Shown: positions 1-10,856 of the stretch, one piece after another | How the letters are laid out: each line of letters opens with the position of its first letter | Position numbering within the stretch: position 1 is the stretch's first letter | Assembly: GCA_963930655.1 (NCBI GenBank) | Contig: OZ005601.1 | Span: forward strand, 11,404,001-11,468,000 | DNA from: Myrica gale | Taxonomy: Eukaryota > Streptophyta > Magnoliopsida > Fagales > Myricaceae | Direction of reading: 5' to 3' | Length of the DNA stretch: 64,000 bases | Translations under genes and position numbers: made by a program | Notes under the pieces: generated by a model | Told to the model about the DNA's origin: nothing | Seen by the model: only the letters and a program-made list of their open reading frames with translations | Databases searched by the model: none

Positions 1-839
1 CGTGATTGTTCATCTTGCAAGGAGCACTCGAGGAAACGTAGAAAAAAAAAAGGAGCACTCGATGAAATAGACCGAGACTTTAAGTTGGCGTAGGTGCCAA
101 CTTCTGCGCTCAAACACGTCATGAAAACCTTCCTTTTGGGCCTGATCAGCGGTTTAATCGACCCACCTTTCACAATGAAGATTGCATGTGATGCCTCTAT
201 ATCCCACCTGTGTTGTTTTCCATTGGACCTAGCTACCCATTCTACCAAAAACCCAAAGTAGCAGTGTTCATAAAAAAACCCATCAGATATTTATTTATAG
301 AAATCCATGGACTTAAAATGGTTAATTGTCAGTACTTGGTTGACTAATAAGGTATATAGTGGTAAAGTTAGGATTGAAGTCTTCATGGCGGAGAAAAGGC
401 CGAGAATAACGGTGATCTTAGGTGATAATAAATATTTACAAAAAAAAAAATCTTTACTTGATGGGTGTAACTTGATATTGTTATATATAAATGCTGAACA
501 TTCTATACATGTTACATATAAACTGGATTTAAATTAATTATTGATTGCAGGCGTTAGTTCATCAACCTGTACGTACGTACCTTCTTCTGCATTGCCTTTT
601 TTAGTGATAATTTGAAATCTTCATGCACTATTGAGATATTCTTCGTCTCCTATACTTAAGCTGTTTTTGTTTTGGTAAAAAAAAAAAATTTCGACCGTGA
701 GTGTGTTTGGTAAGGCAAAAAAATTGTGGTCAACGGAAAATAATATATTGGTCAACTAAAAGTTAGGCGTCTAATAAGTAAAATGACTTTCACTTCTCTA
801 ACGCAAAAAGAATATATATAAAAAAAAAAACCCAATTTA
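1..839. other. Noncoding, part of a duplicated block
   Basis: No convincing gene. The stretch is AT-rich with A and T runs. About 245-350 resembles 9457-9597: both carry a segment reading agcagtgtt, then tatttatag, then a tract ending atggttaatt followed by a ttgactga/ttgacta motif. The second copy lies just downstream of the EF-hand gene, which suggests that the window begins inside the downstream flank of another copy of that locus. That is an inference from synteny of noncoding DNA. Confidence 0.5.
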
Positions 840-1350
840 GTATAGCACGTGAAGTGCTTTCCTTAGATTTTCATGAGTATCTTCTCATATCCATGATCAA
901 TGTTGGGGGGCGGGAATCCAAGCTTCTTTTTATATTTATTTAAGGAGAAAATATTATAGTACACGGCCTATGGACAAAATTTAATCAACTCTATGAAGTT
1001 TTAATTTGTGATCTTCTCATTTTTAAAAAAAAAAAATCAAATCTTTTTCCGTTCAATTTTGACTGTTTAAGTATATAGAAAAAAACAGTATCTTAAATGA
1101 CTTTTCCTTTTCCAAGATAAAATAAAAAATAATAATAATAATAACAATAACAAGAAGACAAAAACCAAGTTGGTCATAGCTAGCACGTGATGTTCTTTCC
1201 TTAGATGTTGACGAGGAGAATCTTCTCAAATCTATTCAATGCTGGGGGCGGGAATCCAAGCTTCTTTCCTATTTATTTAAGGAGCAATATTATAGTACAC
1301 CAATGGAAAATAATTAATCAAATTTGTCTCCACATGTTTTAAACGTTATC
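840..1350 (+). repeat. Local duplication module, copy 1
   Basis: Matches 11788-12300 in order. Each copy contains two tandem sub-units that start with a CACGTG-like site (cacgtgatgttctttcctta in the clearer ones), continue through aatcttctcaaatctattcaatg and a G-run with cgggaatccaagcttctt, then tatttatttaaggag. More copies of the sub-unit lie at about 1945-2165, 6990-7185 and 22795-22870. Divergence is modest with small indels. The origin is unknown; it behaves as duplicated noncoding DNA, not as a recognisable transposon. Confidence 0.65.
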
Positions 1351-1404
1351 ATCATCCTTCTCCCTAAATCCTCTTTTTTGGTAAGGCATACAATACTATC
1401 CCAA

Positions 1405-1560
1405 ATAATTGATTTTTTTTGGGGACGGAAATTTCCATCTCAAAAAGTAAAAACTCGTCGCAAAAAAAAAAAAAAATTACAGAATGGTTTTAATTTTCGT
1501 CAAAAAAAACTTTATGGAATTAAAAAAGTTAAATTTGTTGTAGTACACTTGCAGATTAAG
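1405..1560 (+). repeat. 3' end fragment of the CACTA-like element
   Basis: Corresponds to the last part of the elements at 4464-6394 and 21005-22203: it has the ggaaatttccatc motif, the cgtcgcaaaaa run and the terminal ttgttgtagta. It is followed by the same cttgcagattaagaatggca flank. Only the 3' part is present. Confidence 0.5.
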
Positions 1561-2430
1561 AATGGCACAAGACCCTGTTAGACATCGGACTTAATAGCTA
1601 GCTTATAATTCCTAATCTGAATAATGGGACGGACGAGCAATCGAATTGTCTCCGGCGCCCCTGGTATCCACCCAAAATATCAGAATTAAGAATGCCCACC
1701 AAATTAGATACAGTGCACTAGCCATATCCATGACCGAGTCCAACCATCGAAATTAAGAAGGTACATCAAAGATACATTGAACTAACCATATCCATGATCG
1801 ATAGACAAGGCAACTTGCAAAAAAATTGGGGCCTTATCCTTAAATCTAACTTGACCGCAGAACAACTTTGTAAATATAAAAATTTGGGCCTTTTCGTTAA
1901 ATCTAAAAGGAGGCCTTATCTTTACGAGTACGTAAAGCTGTTCTTTCCATAGATGTTGATGAGGAGAATCTTCTCAAATCTATTCAATGTTGGGGGCCGG
2001 GAATCCAAGCTTCTTTCTTATTTATTTAAGGAGAAAAGATTATAGTACACCAATGGAAAATAATTAATCAAATTTGTCTCCTCATGTTTTAAAGGTTATT
2101 ATCATCCTCGTTGGATTTTAGCCGTTAAAGTACACAGAAAATTATCGAAATATGCTTCTACGACGAAATTACAAAAAATAATAATAATCGAAATTAAGAA
2201 CCAAAACAACTATAAGTAACAATTCATACTCTTGATTAGAAAAAAAAGACTAAAAACAACTGATCATACTCTTCCCACGTACCATATTTGAATAAAAAAC
2301 CTTACAGTCACATGGTCATATTTGAAGCCTAAAAATCGAAGTCAAAATTCAATTCAGCTTCTAAAGACAGCTAAACAGCCACATGGCTTACCAAACGCGG
2401 GAGGCAACTTGCAAACAAATTGGGGCCTTA
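1560..2430 (+). repeat. Local duplication, upstream-flank copy
   Basis: Collinear with 6405-7437, the sequence directly upstream of the EF-hand gene. Shared landmarks in order are the segment ending aagaccctgttag, the run ctccggcgcccctggtatcc, the gatcgatagacaa site, the G-box-like module and the cttaccaaacgcgggaggc end. In this copy the similarity ends where the hAT-like sequence at 2454 begins, so no EF-hand gene follows it. Confidence 0.65.
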
Positions 2431-2453
2431 TCGTTAAATCTAATTTGACCCGG

Positions 2454-3786
2454 CAGGGGCGGATATAGGGAGGGCAGCCGCCCCCTCAGGTCTAAAAAAA
2501 AAATTAAATTTTGGTTTCATATAAAGCTGCAGATTGAATTTCTTATATAAAATCATATAATGCAAATTAATTACTATAATGCAGATCAATAAAATCATAT
2601 AATGTAGATCATATAATGCTCAAGTAATTAATCTGCATTATATCCACATTTCTTACTGTTTGGTTTCATATATAATTAAGGGTTAATGTCCTTTTTAGTC
2701 CCTAGGTTTTGGGGCGGTGTTCTTTTTAGTCCCTAGGTTTTATTTTTGTTCAAAACAGTCCCTAGGTTATTTACGTTTGTCTTTTTAGTCCTTCCGTCCA
2801 ATTCCGTCACTCCCGAGCCCAGTCAGCTAACGGCGGGACACGTCACACCCAATAGAATTTTGCCACGTGTACTATTTAAAAAAAAAAAAAAAACAATTTC
2901 CACATGTTTAAAAAAAAAAAAAAAAAACCAAAAGAAGGGAGATACCCCTGTGGCCACCACCGAACGGGGAGCCCAGAGTTGGGCTCGGGAGTGACGGAAT
3001 TGGACGGAAGGACTAAAAAGACAAACGTAAATAACCTAGGGACTGTTTTGAACAAAAATAAAACCTAGGGACTAAAAAGAACACCGCCCCAAAACCTAGG
3101 GACTAAAAAGGACATTAACCCTATAATTAATCTGCAGCTTTATAGCTCATTTTTGGAGAAATTCACTATTTCATTTTTGGTTTCATTTTTAATTTGCAAC
3201 CCTAAATGAACATCTAATTATTTTGTGTTTAGTTATACTTTTTAATCTGCAGCCTTTAATGAGCATCTAATTATTTTTATTAGTATTCACATTTTATTTT
3301 GTTGGTTTGTAGTGATAAATTTACCCAAATTCATTTATAATTAGTAAGAATAAATTGCCTTGAATCATGAATGCATTGACAATTGATATGAATAAATTTA
3401 TACACTACTATTCCTATTCACTAAAACTAATAGATAAATTATTTTTCATGTTTCGTAAATAATTTTATATCACATCATGGGCAAGCCAAAAATAATTGAT
3501 ACATTTTTTAAGAAAAAGAATGTTGATTTGGGTTCTAAGATGTCTTCCTCGTCTTGTAATCCTCAACCTCTAATTCTTGAGCAAGAGCAACTCCCTACTA
3601 AGATTCCAATGACTGAATCTCAAGAAGTTGACATTGCTACTATAGAACGTGATCCAGGAAAACGTATTCAGATATGTGAACATCCAGTTAATCATCAAGA
3701 TGGAATTAGAAAAGCTTATCTTAAGGCGGGTCTATATCAATATATTCCTGCAGCTGGTACTGAGTATCCATTTACAGAATTTGAAA
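2454..3786 (+). mobile_element. hAT-like transposon, 5' part
   Basis: Begins with caggggcggatataggg, a terminus often seen on plant hAT elements whose product resembles zinc finger MYM-type protein 1. A similar start occurs at about 62345. Roughly 1 kb downstream is the start of the matching transposase. The element stops abruptly at about 3786, where a different repeat begins, so only its left part remains. A MITE (2680-3121) is inserted in its leader. Confidence 0.55.
2680..3121. mobile_element. MULE-type MITE with 142-bp inverted arms
   Basis: A 442-bp foldback unit. Arms 2680-2821 and 2980-3121 are inverted copies that I find identical base for base. The ends read GGGTTAATGTCC and GGACATTAACCC. 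It is flanked by an exact 9-bp duplication, tataattaa, at 2671-2679 and 3122-3130. A 9-bp target duplication with long inverted ends fits Mutator-like elements. There is no transposase, so it is non-autonomous. Identical arms suggest a young insertion. Confidence 0.85.
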
Positions 3787-3842
3787 AGGGTGCCAATTTG
3801 GGACTAACTGGAAACCTATCCCACTTAGATGTTTTGGTGTAA
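3477..3842 (+). pseudogene. Truncated hAT transposase, ZMYM1-like
   Basis: An open frame of 121 codons. The start (MGKPKIIDTFFKKK) and the later segment with ERDPGKRIQICEHPVN match the N-terminus of plant hAT transposases annotated as TTF-type zinc finger or ZMYM1-like proteins. The family continues for several hundred residues with a TTF zinc finger, an RNase H-like core and a hAT dimerisation region, none of which is here. About residue 104 the frame runs into an unrelated repeat, so the last ~17 residues are foreign. The piece cannot be an active transposase. Confidence 0.7.
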
Positions 3843-4463
3843 ATTTTTTTTGAACTGTTCGGACAGTTTTGCTTATATATTAATATTTTAAATTTAAAAA
3901 TAATTTACAGATAATACTCAAAACATTATATTCAATAGTCATAATAATAATAAATGTCCACAAATATTTAATCATCATATGTAAACAAAATACATAATCA
4001 AAATGGTGAGTTAATGTGTGACACCCCTCCCATTTAGAACCTTTTAAAACTTACCTCAGCATATTAATGAAGGAGATTTTGCCTCCAATTTGAATTTTCC
4101 TTGATAATTTTTATTTCCTTGGGTATATATCAATTTAATTTTACCCTTCAAAAGAATATATTTTTCGCCCCCAACTATTGAGATAATGACACTTTGCACC
4201 TCATATTACCAATTTGGTGACATTTCAAGTACACCCCTTCTACCCTTTATTGTAGGAGTGAACATGACAAGTCTGAAACCTCCTGAAAACGTTTATTTTT
4301 TCCTCTATTTTTCTCTTTCAACATAAGCTAGCCCTTCCATTATCCTTGTGCAGGGATCAATAGAACTAATTTCATTAGTTGAGACCGATATCCTACTAGA
4401 CAATGATAGCATCACAAAGATACAACTCTTGCAACCTTTTCATTAATCCTATCATGCTGCTCT

Positions 4464-6394
4464 CACTACAACAAAAATTAGTTTTTGAGATGTATTGTTT
4501 TGTCCAAAAAAACCCCAAATTTCGTTCGTTGCCCCAATTTTCCCAACAAACCTGTTACAAAAGGTTTTTTGGGACAAAATTTTATTCCGACCTAAATAGT
4601 ACCCTTCCAAGACGGGAAGGTTTCCATCCCAAAATCAAATTATCGTTCGAACCCTTTTGAACAAACAATTAAGAATTATAAATTTGTTCAATAACAAAAA
4701 TTAACGTTCGAACCACTATAAAAATTTTACATCCAATATTGTTCGGACATTTTTTTGGCGTTCCAATGGATATCGTTAAATCCATTCGATATACTGATCG
4801 AGAAATAAAAAGTAGATGTTCAAATATGTTACGAACGGAAATCCGAAATGTTCGAATAGGGTTTGAACGTAGGGGAGGCATGTTGTCTTTTTAATGCTAA
4901 AAATAATGTTGGAATGTATTTTTTTTTATAAAAAATTAAAAACTTGTGAGAAAACTATCAAAAAAGATATTATTAAATAAAAAAATTTATTAACAAAATG
5001 AACAATTAAATAGTTAATCACAATATTTGAAACAATTAAATATGATAAGCAATAAAAAAATCTATCTTGACCGTCAAGGTGGGTATAAACTGTTTCAAAA
5101 AAAATTTCCAACTCTGCGTGCATCGTTATCTTCCTAAGTTAGAAATTACAATTTATATAATGCATAAAAAATTGACAAAAATAATCATTAAAAAAAGGTT
5201 TACTCAATGTCGTTTTCGATGAAGTTGATCCAATCTCAGTGTAGGAAAAGCTGAGGCCCAGACACGGCTGATGTAGGTGAAGAATTATATCTAATATGCA
5301 CGACAAAGCAACATTTGTTAAGAAAATTAGAAGTTTTGCATTATGCACGACAAAGCTAAATTTTAGGTGTTGGACATCAAAAGGATTTGTATCACTATAA
5401 CAATATCAACATTATCCCATTCAGTTTCATCTTTCAACATACCTTCCTTGTCTCTAAGAAATTTAGGTTCGTTAGAGATAACTCTCCACAGTTCATAATC
5501 TACGGCTTGGATATAAATCCTTGCTTTCTAGTAGTTGTAGCACATTCCATTGAACAAAGGAGGTCGATTAGTGATTTGACCTTCAACCCAAGAAGAGCTA
5601 ACATTTGGTGTCAATACAAAAGATATTTAACCTCAACTTTGATACCAATTATGAGTTTTCTCTGATACCAATTGAACTATATATTATGTATATAATATGT
5701 ATAATATACTATTAAACAATATGTATATGGTACTATTCAATAGTATGTATAAGGTACTATTATATAATATGTATAAGGTATTATTAAATCCATAATTACA
5801 AGGTACTATTTTATAATATATATAAGGTAATATTAAACAATATGTATAAAATACTATCATATAATATGTATATGATACTATTATACAATATATTTGATTA
5901 ATTTGATTAATTTTATAATTTTATTTGATTTACGCTTTCACCGTTTTAATGATTACATAATTTCCTTCATTCTAACGGTTGCATTAATGTTCTAACGGTT
6001 ACAATACTTCCATGGTACTATTTTGCCGCATTTTTTTTTCATTCAAAAACAAATCAAACGTAGAGTGATAAGTGTTTAAATGGTAATTAAGTAATAAGCG
6101 TTGAAACATTTTTTTGGGAACGCAACTAGATTTTGTCCCAAAACATTCCCAACTGTTCTTACGGTCATGTGTTTGTTCGAATGGAGTTCTAGGGATGGAC
6201 AAATTTGTCCATAATGCCTCTTCTTTGGGAAGGCATACATACAATTCCATCCCAAATAATTGAATTTTTTTGAGAGAACGGAAATTTCCATCACAAAAAG
6301 TAAAAAATCTTCGCAAAAAAACTTTACAGAATAGTTTTAATTTTCATCCAGAAAAAAAATTTATGGACTTCAAAAAGTTAAATTTGTTGTAGTG
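4464..6394. mobile_element. CACTA-like non-autonomous element, copy 1
   Basis: Starts CACTACAACAAAAATTAG and ends AAATTTGTTGTAGTG, giving ~12-bp inverted ends of the CACTA type. Length is 1931 bp. Near both ends there are repeated motifs with gttcg and ttttgggac cores, typical of subterminal repeats. No transposase is visible; the short open frames inside look random. Three-base flanks (tct and aac) do not match, so the target duplication is lost or the ends are slightly misplaced. Confidence 0.6.
5675..5895. repeat. AT-rich minisatellite inside CACTA-like element
   Basis: About seven imperfect units of ~30-35 bp built on the pattern aatatgtataaggtactatt. A similar array lies at about 21585-21770 in the second copy of the element, so it was part of the element before the duplication. 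Confidence 0.7.
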
Positions 6395-6404
6395 AACTTG
6401 CAGA

Positions 6405-7437
6405 TTAAGAATGGCACAAGACCCTGTTAGTCATCGGTCTTAATAGCTAGCTTATAATTCCTAATCTGAATAATGGGACGGACGACCAATCGAAAGAACC
6501 AAAACAAATATAAATAAAATCTTATTCTCTTGATTAATTAGAAAAAAAAAAAGAAGAAGAAGAAGAAAAACTCACTCCTCCCGTCCACGTACCATATTTA
6601 TTAGTCAAACAACTCTAATTTGACTGTAGAACAACTTGAAGATTAAGAATGGCACGTGCTAATAATAATGTGAATCCACAAAATTAAGAATGGCCCCTTG
6701 TCTCCGGCGCCCCTGGTATCCACCCACATCAGAATTAAGAATGCCCACCAAATTAGATACAGTGCACTAGCCATATTCATGACCGAGTCCAACCATCGAA
6801 ATTAAGAAGGTACATCAAAGATTCATTGAACTAACCATATCCATGATCGATAGACAATAGGCAACTTGCGAAAAAATTGGGGCCTTATCGTTAAATCTAA
6901 TTTGACCGCAGAACAACTTGTAAATATAAAAATTGGGGCCTTTTCGTTAAATCTAAAAGGAGGCCTTATCTTTACGTGCACGTAAAGCTGTTCTTTCCAT
7001 AGGTGTTGATGAGGAGAATCTTCTCAAATCTATTCAATGTTGGGGGGCGGGAATCCATGCTTCTTTCTTATCTATTCAATGGAAAATAATTAATCAAATT
7101 TGTCTCCTCATGTTTAAAAAGGTTATTATCATCCTCGTTGGATTTTAGCCGTTAATGGACACAGAAAATGATCGAAATATGCTTCTACGACTACAAAAAA
7201 ATAATAATAATCGAAATTAAGAACCAAAACAACTATAAGTAACAATTCATACTCTTGATTAGAAAAAAAAAGACTAAAAACAACTGATCATACTCTTCCC
7301 ACGTACCATATTTGAATAAAAAACCATACAGTCACATGGTCATATTTGAAGCATAAAAATCAAAGTCAAAATTCAATTCAGCTTCTAAAGACAGCTAGCC
7401 AGCCACATGGCTTACCAAACGCGGGAGGCTTTAGGTT
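6405..7437 (+). repeat. Local duplication, copy upstream of EF-hand gene
   Basis: Collinear with 1560-2430. It includes one G-box-like module (about 6990-7185) but here lacks the tatttatttaaggag stretch kept by others. It ends at cttaccaaacgcgggaggc, after which the unique upstream region of the EF-hand gene begins. It may contribute to that gene's regulation, but nothing in the sequence proves this. Confidence 0.6.
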
Positions 7438-7905
7438 TAACGCCTACCAGCTACGTACATGTACCCTACCCCATGGCTGTTTCCAAAGACAGTAATTGAC
7501 CTTGCTATCCTTATTTAGGAAACGCGCACCACGCAGTACTACTTTTGAATTAAATTATGGTGAATACCATTTTAAAGAATGAATTATTAAGTTCATCACA
7601 TTAAAATTTGATCTTAGGCATCCTCAAATAAGATTTGATTGTCAAAATCGTATTATATATATTAAAAATATGTCATATGATAAAATTTTAACGATCAAAT
7701 CTTAGTTAAGAGCATATTGATGAGTTTTGAAAAGTTGAGAACTTAATATGACCAATTTGGTTATAGTTTCAATCCCGAAAGTAATTTATGAAGGCCCATG
7801 AGCAATGGCATCTTTAGTGTTTTCTCTTTTATTCTTTTTGTTTATGAAGAATATTCCAAACGACGACTTTATGCCACGGGTCCGCTGCAACAGCTGGAAG
7901 CCGCC
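7438..7905. other. Upstream region of the EF-hand gene
   Basis: Unique AT-rich DNA with no open frame of interest. It leads to the TATA box at 7906. No other site could be defended. Confidence 0.4.
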
Positions 7906-7912
7906 TATAAAA
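7906..7912 (+). promoter_or_regulatory. TATA box of EF-hand gene
   Basis: TATAAAA in the context gccgcctataaaaaca, 94 bases before the chosen ATG. Transcription would start near 7935-7945, after the out-of-frame ATG at 7926, leaving a leader of about 60 bases. Confidence 0.6.
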
Positions 7913-7999
7913 ACAAAAACGTACCATGTATTCCAGTAGAATTTGTGTCCATATTGGTTGCAATACATTGCAAACTCAAGCAGGCAGCAGCTCAAGGGC

Positions 8000-9012
8000 A
8001 TGGACATGGCGATCAATGTGGAAGAGTTACACATGGCAGCTCAGGCTTACTATGATAACGGGTCCACATACATGAAGGTGGGAGCTCTAACGTTGTTCGA
8101 GAGGATGGATAAGAATCGTGATAGAAAAATCAGCTTCAAGGAGTTAGATGTGTTCTTCAAGGAATCGGGCTCCAAGCTGCTCACCAGTGAAATGATCACA
8201 CTACTGGACCGAAACAAGAACGGTGCCCTGGATTTCAAGGAGTTTCTCGCTTATTACTACTTGCAATCCCGTCCGGGCTGCAACCAATGCGGAAAGTTCC
8301 TACTGGGACAGTACTTTACGTGTAATAAATGCTTTGAGTGTGTTACTGACGAAACCTTCAATCTCTGCGTCGGGTGCTATAGCCAAGGGAGGTATCAGCA
8401 CCATCACCGCACCTTTGTGGATAGCGTTTTGTTGCTACTGTCCATGAGAGGGCGTGCTGGTACAAGTTCAACACCATCATTCAACCCGGCCACTAGTACA
8501 GCTGATACAAGTTCAACACCATCATTCAACCCGGCCACTAGTACAGCTGATACGAATCCTGTGAGGAAACATCCCATATTTATACTTTTTATTATATATT
8601 GTTGAAATCGGAGAATATCATAATAATAATTAACCCCACTGCGTACTAGTTGCATGTTGCTGTGATCACAATATCCCATATTTTTTAAAATTTTTAAATT
8701 TTATTTTGGGTTTGATTTTACTGGAGTAGTAAAATAATCAACTGTTTAGCAAACAATCTTGTACTCTTTCTTTGAAACACTAGCTGTAAGATGATGGTAA
8801 AAGTTTTTTTTTATTCCGACATTTATTGTTCAACAAACTATCTTTTACCAGTTGACTATGGTAGGTTGCATTAAGAGCTATATCTATTGATTGACGTCCC
8901 AACCCTTGTCTGATATTTACGAACGCAGGCCAAAATAATTGGGACAGCACTTGCGACAACGGCGGGGGTCATTGATATTGCGAATGCTGTCGTAAATTGT
9001 GCCACGATGTAA
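8000..9012 (+). CDS. EF-hand and ZZ-type zinc-finger protein
   Basis: Two exons, 8000-8560 and 8929-9012, joined in phase 0 (donor CCT|GTGAGG, acceptor GCAG|GCC), give a 214-residue protein. Residues 37-48 (DKNRDRKISFKE) and 70-81 (DRNKNGALDFKE) are two complete EF-hand loops with acidic residues at positions 1 and 12, so it should bind calcium. Residues 94-136 carry C94-C97, C108-C111, C123-C126 and H134-H136, the spacing of a ZZ-type zinc finger, a protein-binding module. Residues 156-185 are a Ser/Thr/Pro-rich 15-residue unit repeated twice. Exon 2 adds a 27-residue Ala/Gly-rich tail ending NCATM. The protein is probably cytosolic: no signal peptide is seen. This domain order is known from uncharacterised plant proteins; the role is unknown. 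The ATG at 8000 is the first in frame; 8006 is an alternative. Confidence 0.8.
8462..8551 (+). repeat. 45-bp in-frame tandem repeat in exon 1
   Basis: Two copies, 8462-8506 and 8507-8551, encoding SSTPSFNPATSTADT twice. They are the same base for base, so the duplication is recent or kept identical. The exon ends nine bases later. Confidence 0.9.
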
Positions 9013-9635
9013 TCTCATGATCGGTTAGGAGGGAGCTCATGAAGTAGGACAACGTACGTACAATTGGCATGAGTTTACGGGATGGAATACATGAGGAACG
9101 GGCATCTGGCCTTATGCCCGGAGGGGCAATAATACTGTTGCATGTATGCTATTTTTTTTTCATGTTTAGCTTTGCTTTATGCTTTTTATTATCAAGTCAT
9201 GGTTGTATTTGTTTTGGCTGGCTTTTCATCAAAAGTACTACTGAACTTAAGACAAAATAAAAGGCGGTCTTGAGAAAAAATAATTAATCTTGAAATAATT
9301 ATATATATATAACACTAAATTTGACTTTTTAAGATGAATTTTTTAGTGTACGTCAAAAAAATCCGTTCCAAAAAGTACTATTTGGATACAGATTTTAAAT
9401 TTCGTCACCAAAAAAAAGAACAAAAAGTTGACTGACCTAGCCATGCATCCAGTGTACCAAAAACCAAAATTAGCAGTGTTAGAAAAAAAACGCAGAGCAA
9501 TAAACACATTCACATGGACCCAAGTCCAACGGATCAAATATTTATAGACATTCATATAGACTTAAATGGTTAATTCTACGTTGACTGAGTACTAATGAAC
9601 TACACATATAACATCAATGCAACTCCGCCCCCTTG

Positions 9636-9666
<31 letters not shown>

Positions 9667-9895
9667 GGAATGTTGTCCAAAGGGAAACTAGTCAAAAGAA
9701 TCAAAATTTAATATTGTTAACTAACAAATCATACTCTCACACAGTTGGCCAGTTGCAGATTAATAGCTAATAGCTAATTAATTCGAAATAGTTTTTTTAA
9801 TTAACTATGCTTCAACATAACCCCGCTCCGGCGAGTCTATTTAGTTTTTTTAATCAAAATTTGTTTTTCCCTGTTCTTGATGGGTACTCCAAACT
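9013..9895. other. Downstream region of EF-hand gene
   Basis: No gene seen. About 9457-9597 resembles 245-350 at the window start. A pure (TA)n run spans about 9636-9661. Confidence 0.5.
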
Positions 9896-10826
9896 AGGGG
9901 TGAAACCGACCCCTCGACGCGGTTTTTCACCCTTTACCGGCAACCGATCCGAGGGGTTGATCAGTTGCTGAAAAACCATGGCCAACGACTGCGCCGATGG
10001 ATCTCTAGATCGGCCAGACCGATGACAGTCGGTGTCGGTCAGTGTTCGGTCAACCCGAGAGAGAGATAGCGACGATGGGCCGTGAGAGAGAAATTGAGAA
10101 AGAGATGGAGCGTGAGAGAGAAAGAGAAATTATATACGGAAGTGAATCTCTTGTAACTTATAATGAACTTCCAGGAAATTGTTGATGGAAAGAGACATAG
10201 GAGAAGACAACACATTCATGTAACGACTTCAAAAAAAAAATGAGAGCTCAATATAATAATACAAGCCAACACAAGCAGTAGTACATTGGAAATAATGAAA
10301 CCATATCAGTTTACCTGGACTTGGGTATGATTCAGCCATGGAAGACAGCCTGAGAGAAGTGATGGGCAGAAGCTGCAAGTCCCAGTCCTTCTCGATTGAC
10401 GAAAAAGTATTCAAAAACTTCAAATACGACTCATAGCTCACAGCGGCACCTATCAGCCAAAATTTGCCCCTATTCAGCCCTGCACATTACAGTAACAACT
10501 TGCACCTAACGAAGTGCGACGACTAGGTTTTCAGAGAGGCTGAGGGACACTGTGAAGGAGGAGGGGGTTTGGGGAAAAAAAACAGGGGAGACTGAAGGAG
10601 GAGGTGGAACTTTAGGGGAAAAAAACTTAACAAGGGAAGGGGAAGAGACGATGACGTCGTCTCAGACTCTCATTTAATATTAAAAAAATGAAATGCAAGT
10701 GGATTGGGTGGGTTCGGTGCGGTTCGACCCATTAGGTACCCAAAAGCGTAGGCCGAACCGACCAAGTCGGTTTTGAAAAATTTAGGACCGACAGCGAAAC
10801 CGGGCTGGACCCAAACCGACCGACCC
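9896..10826. mobile_element. Transposon-like unit with captured gene piece
   Basis: Starts taggggtgaaaccgacccc and ends in a tract rich in aaaccgacc, flanked on the right by DNA collinear with 6715 onward (gtatctacccacatcag versus gtatccacccacatcag). So the unit interrupts the local duplication block. Both edges carry the ccgaac/ggttcgg-rich sequence often seen at plant hAT or MULE MITE ends, but the inverted ends are too diverged for me to fix them, and no target duplication is clear. It holds an exon of an SMXL-type gene on the minus strand. Confidence 0.45.
10315..10479 (-). pseudogene. Captured exon of an SMXL6/7/8-type gene
   Basis: On the minus strand a 165-base stretch is bounded by a consensus acceptor (TAATGTGCAG|GG) and donor (CCAG|GTAAAC) and is open throughout: 54 codons including GKFWLIGAAVSYESYLKF and SIEKDWDLQLLPITSLR. 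This matches the segment found in SMAX1-LIKE 6/7/8 (D53-like) proteins, ClpB-related repressors of strigolactone signalling, which carry a GKFWLIG...FPSIEKDWDLQLLPIT block. The rest of the gene (N-terminal Clp repeats, ATPase domains, EAR motif) is absent. It is best read as a fragment carried by the surrounding element. The open frame and intact splice sites suggest a young capture. A match from memory, not from a search. Confidence 0.7.
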
Positions 10827-10856
10827 TTGTATCTACCCACATCAGAATTAAGAATG

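Larger units (their letters stand above)
3786..6690 (+). repeat. Large dispersed duplication, copy A1
   Basis: Matches 18588-22530 in the same orientation. Both start at aaagggtgccaat and continue through a gttcggacagttttgc site, the CACTA-like element, and a flank containing gggacggacga and aaagaagaagaag. A1 lacks a ~190-bp piece near 4130 that A2 keeps, while A2 lacks ~630 bp inside the CACTA-like unit and carries a MULE insertion. A1 still shows the uninterrupted MULE target site, aatattttaaatttaaaa, near 3885. Confidence 0.8.

Noticed and set aside
2746-2994. 82-codon frame within 2680-3121
   Set aside because: Lies across the arms and loop of the foldback MITE; Lys runs come from A tracts.
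7926-8000. Upstream ATG at 7926 as the EF-hand start
   Set aside because: Out of frame with the EF-hands and probably upstream of the transcription start set by the TATA box at 7906.
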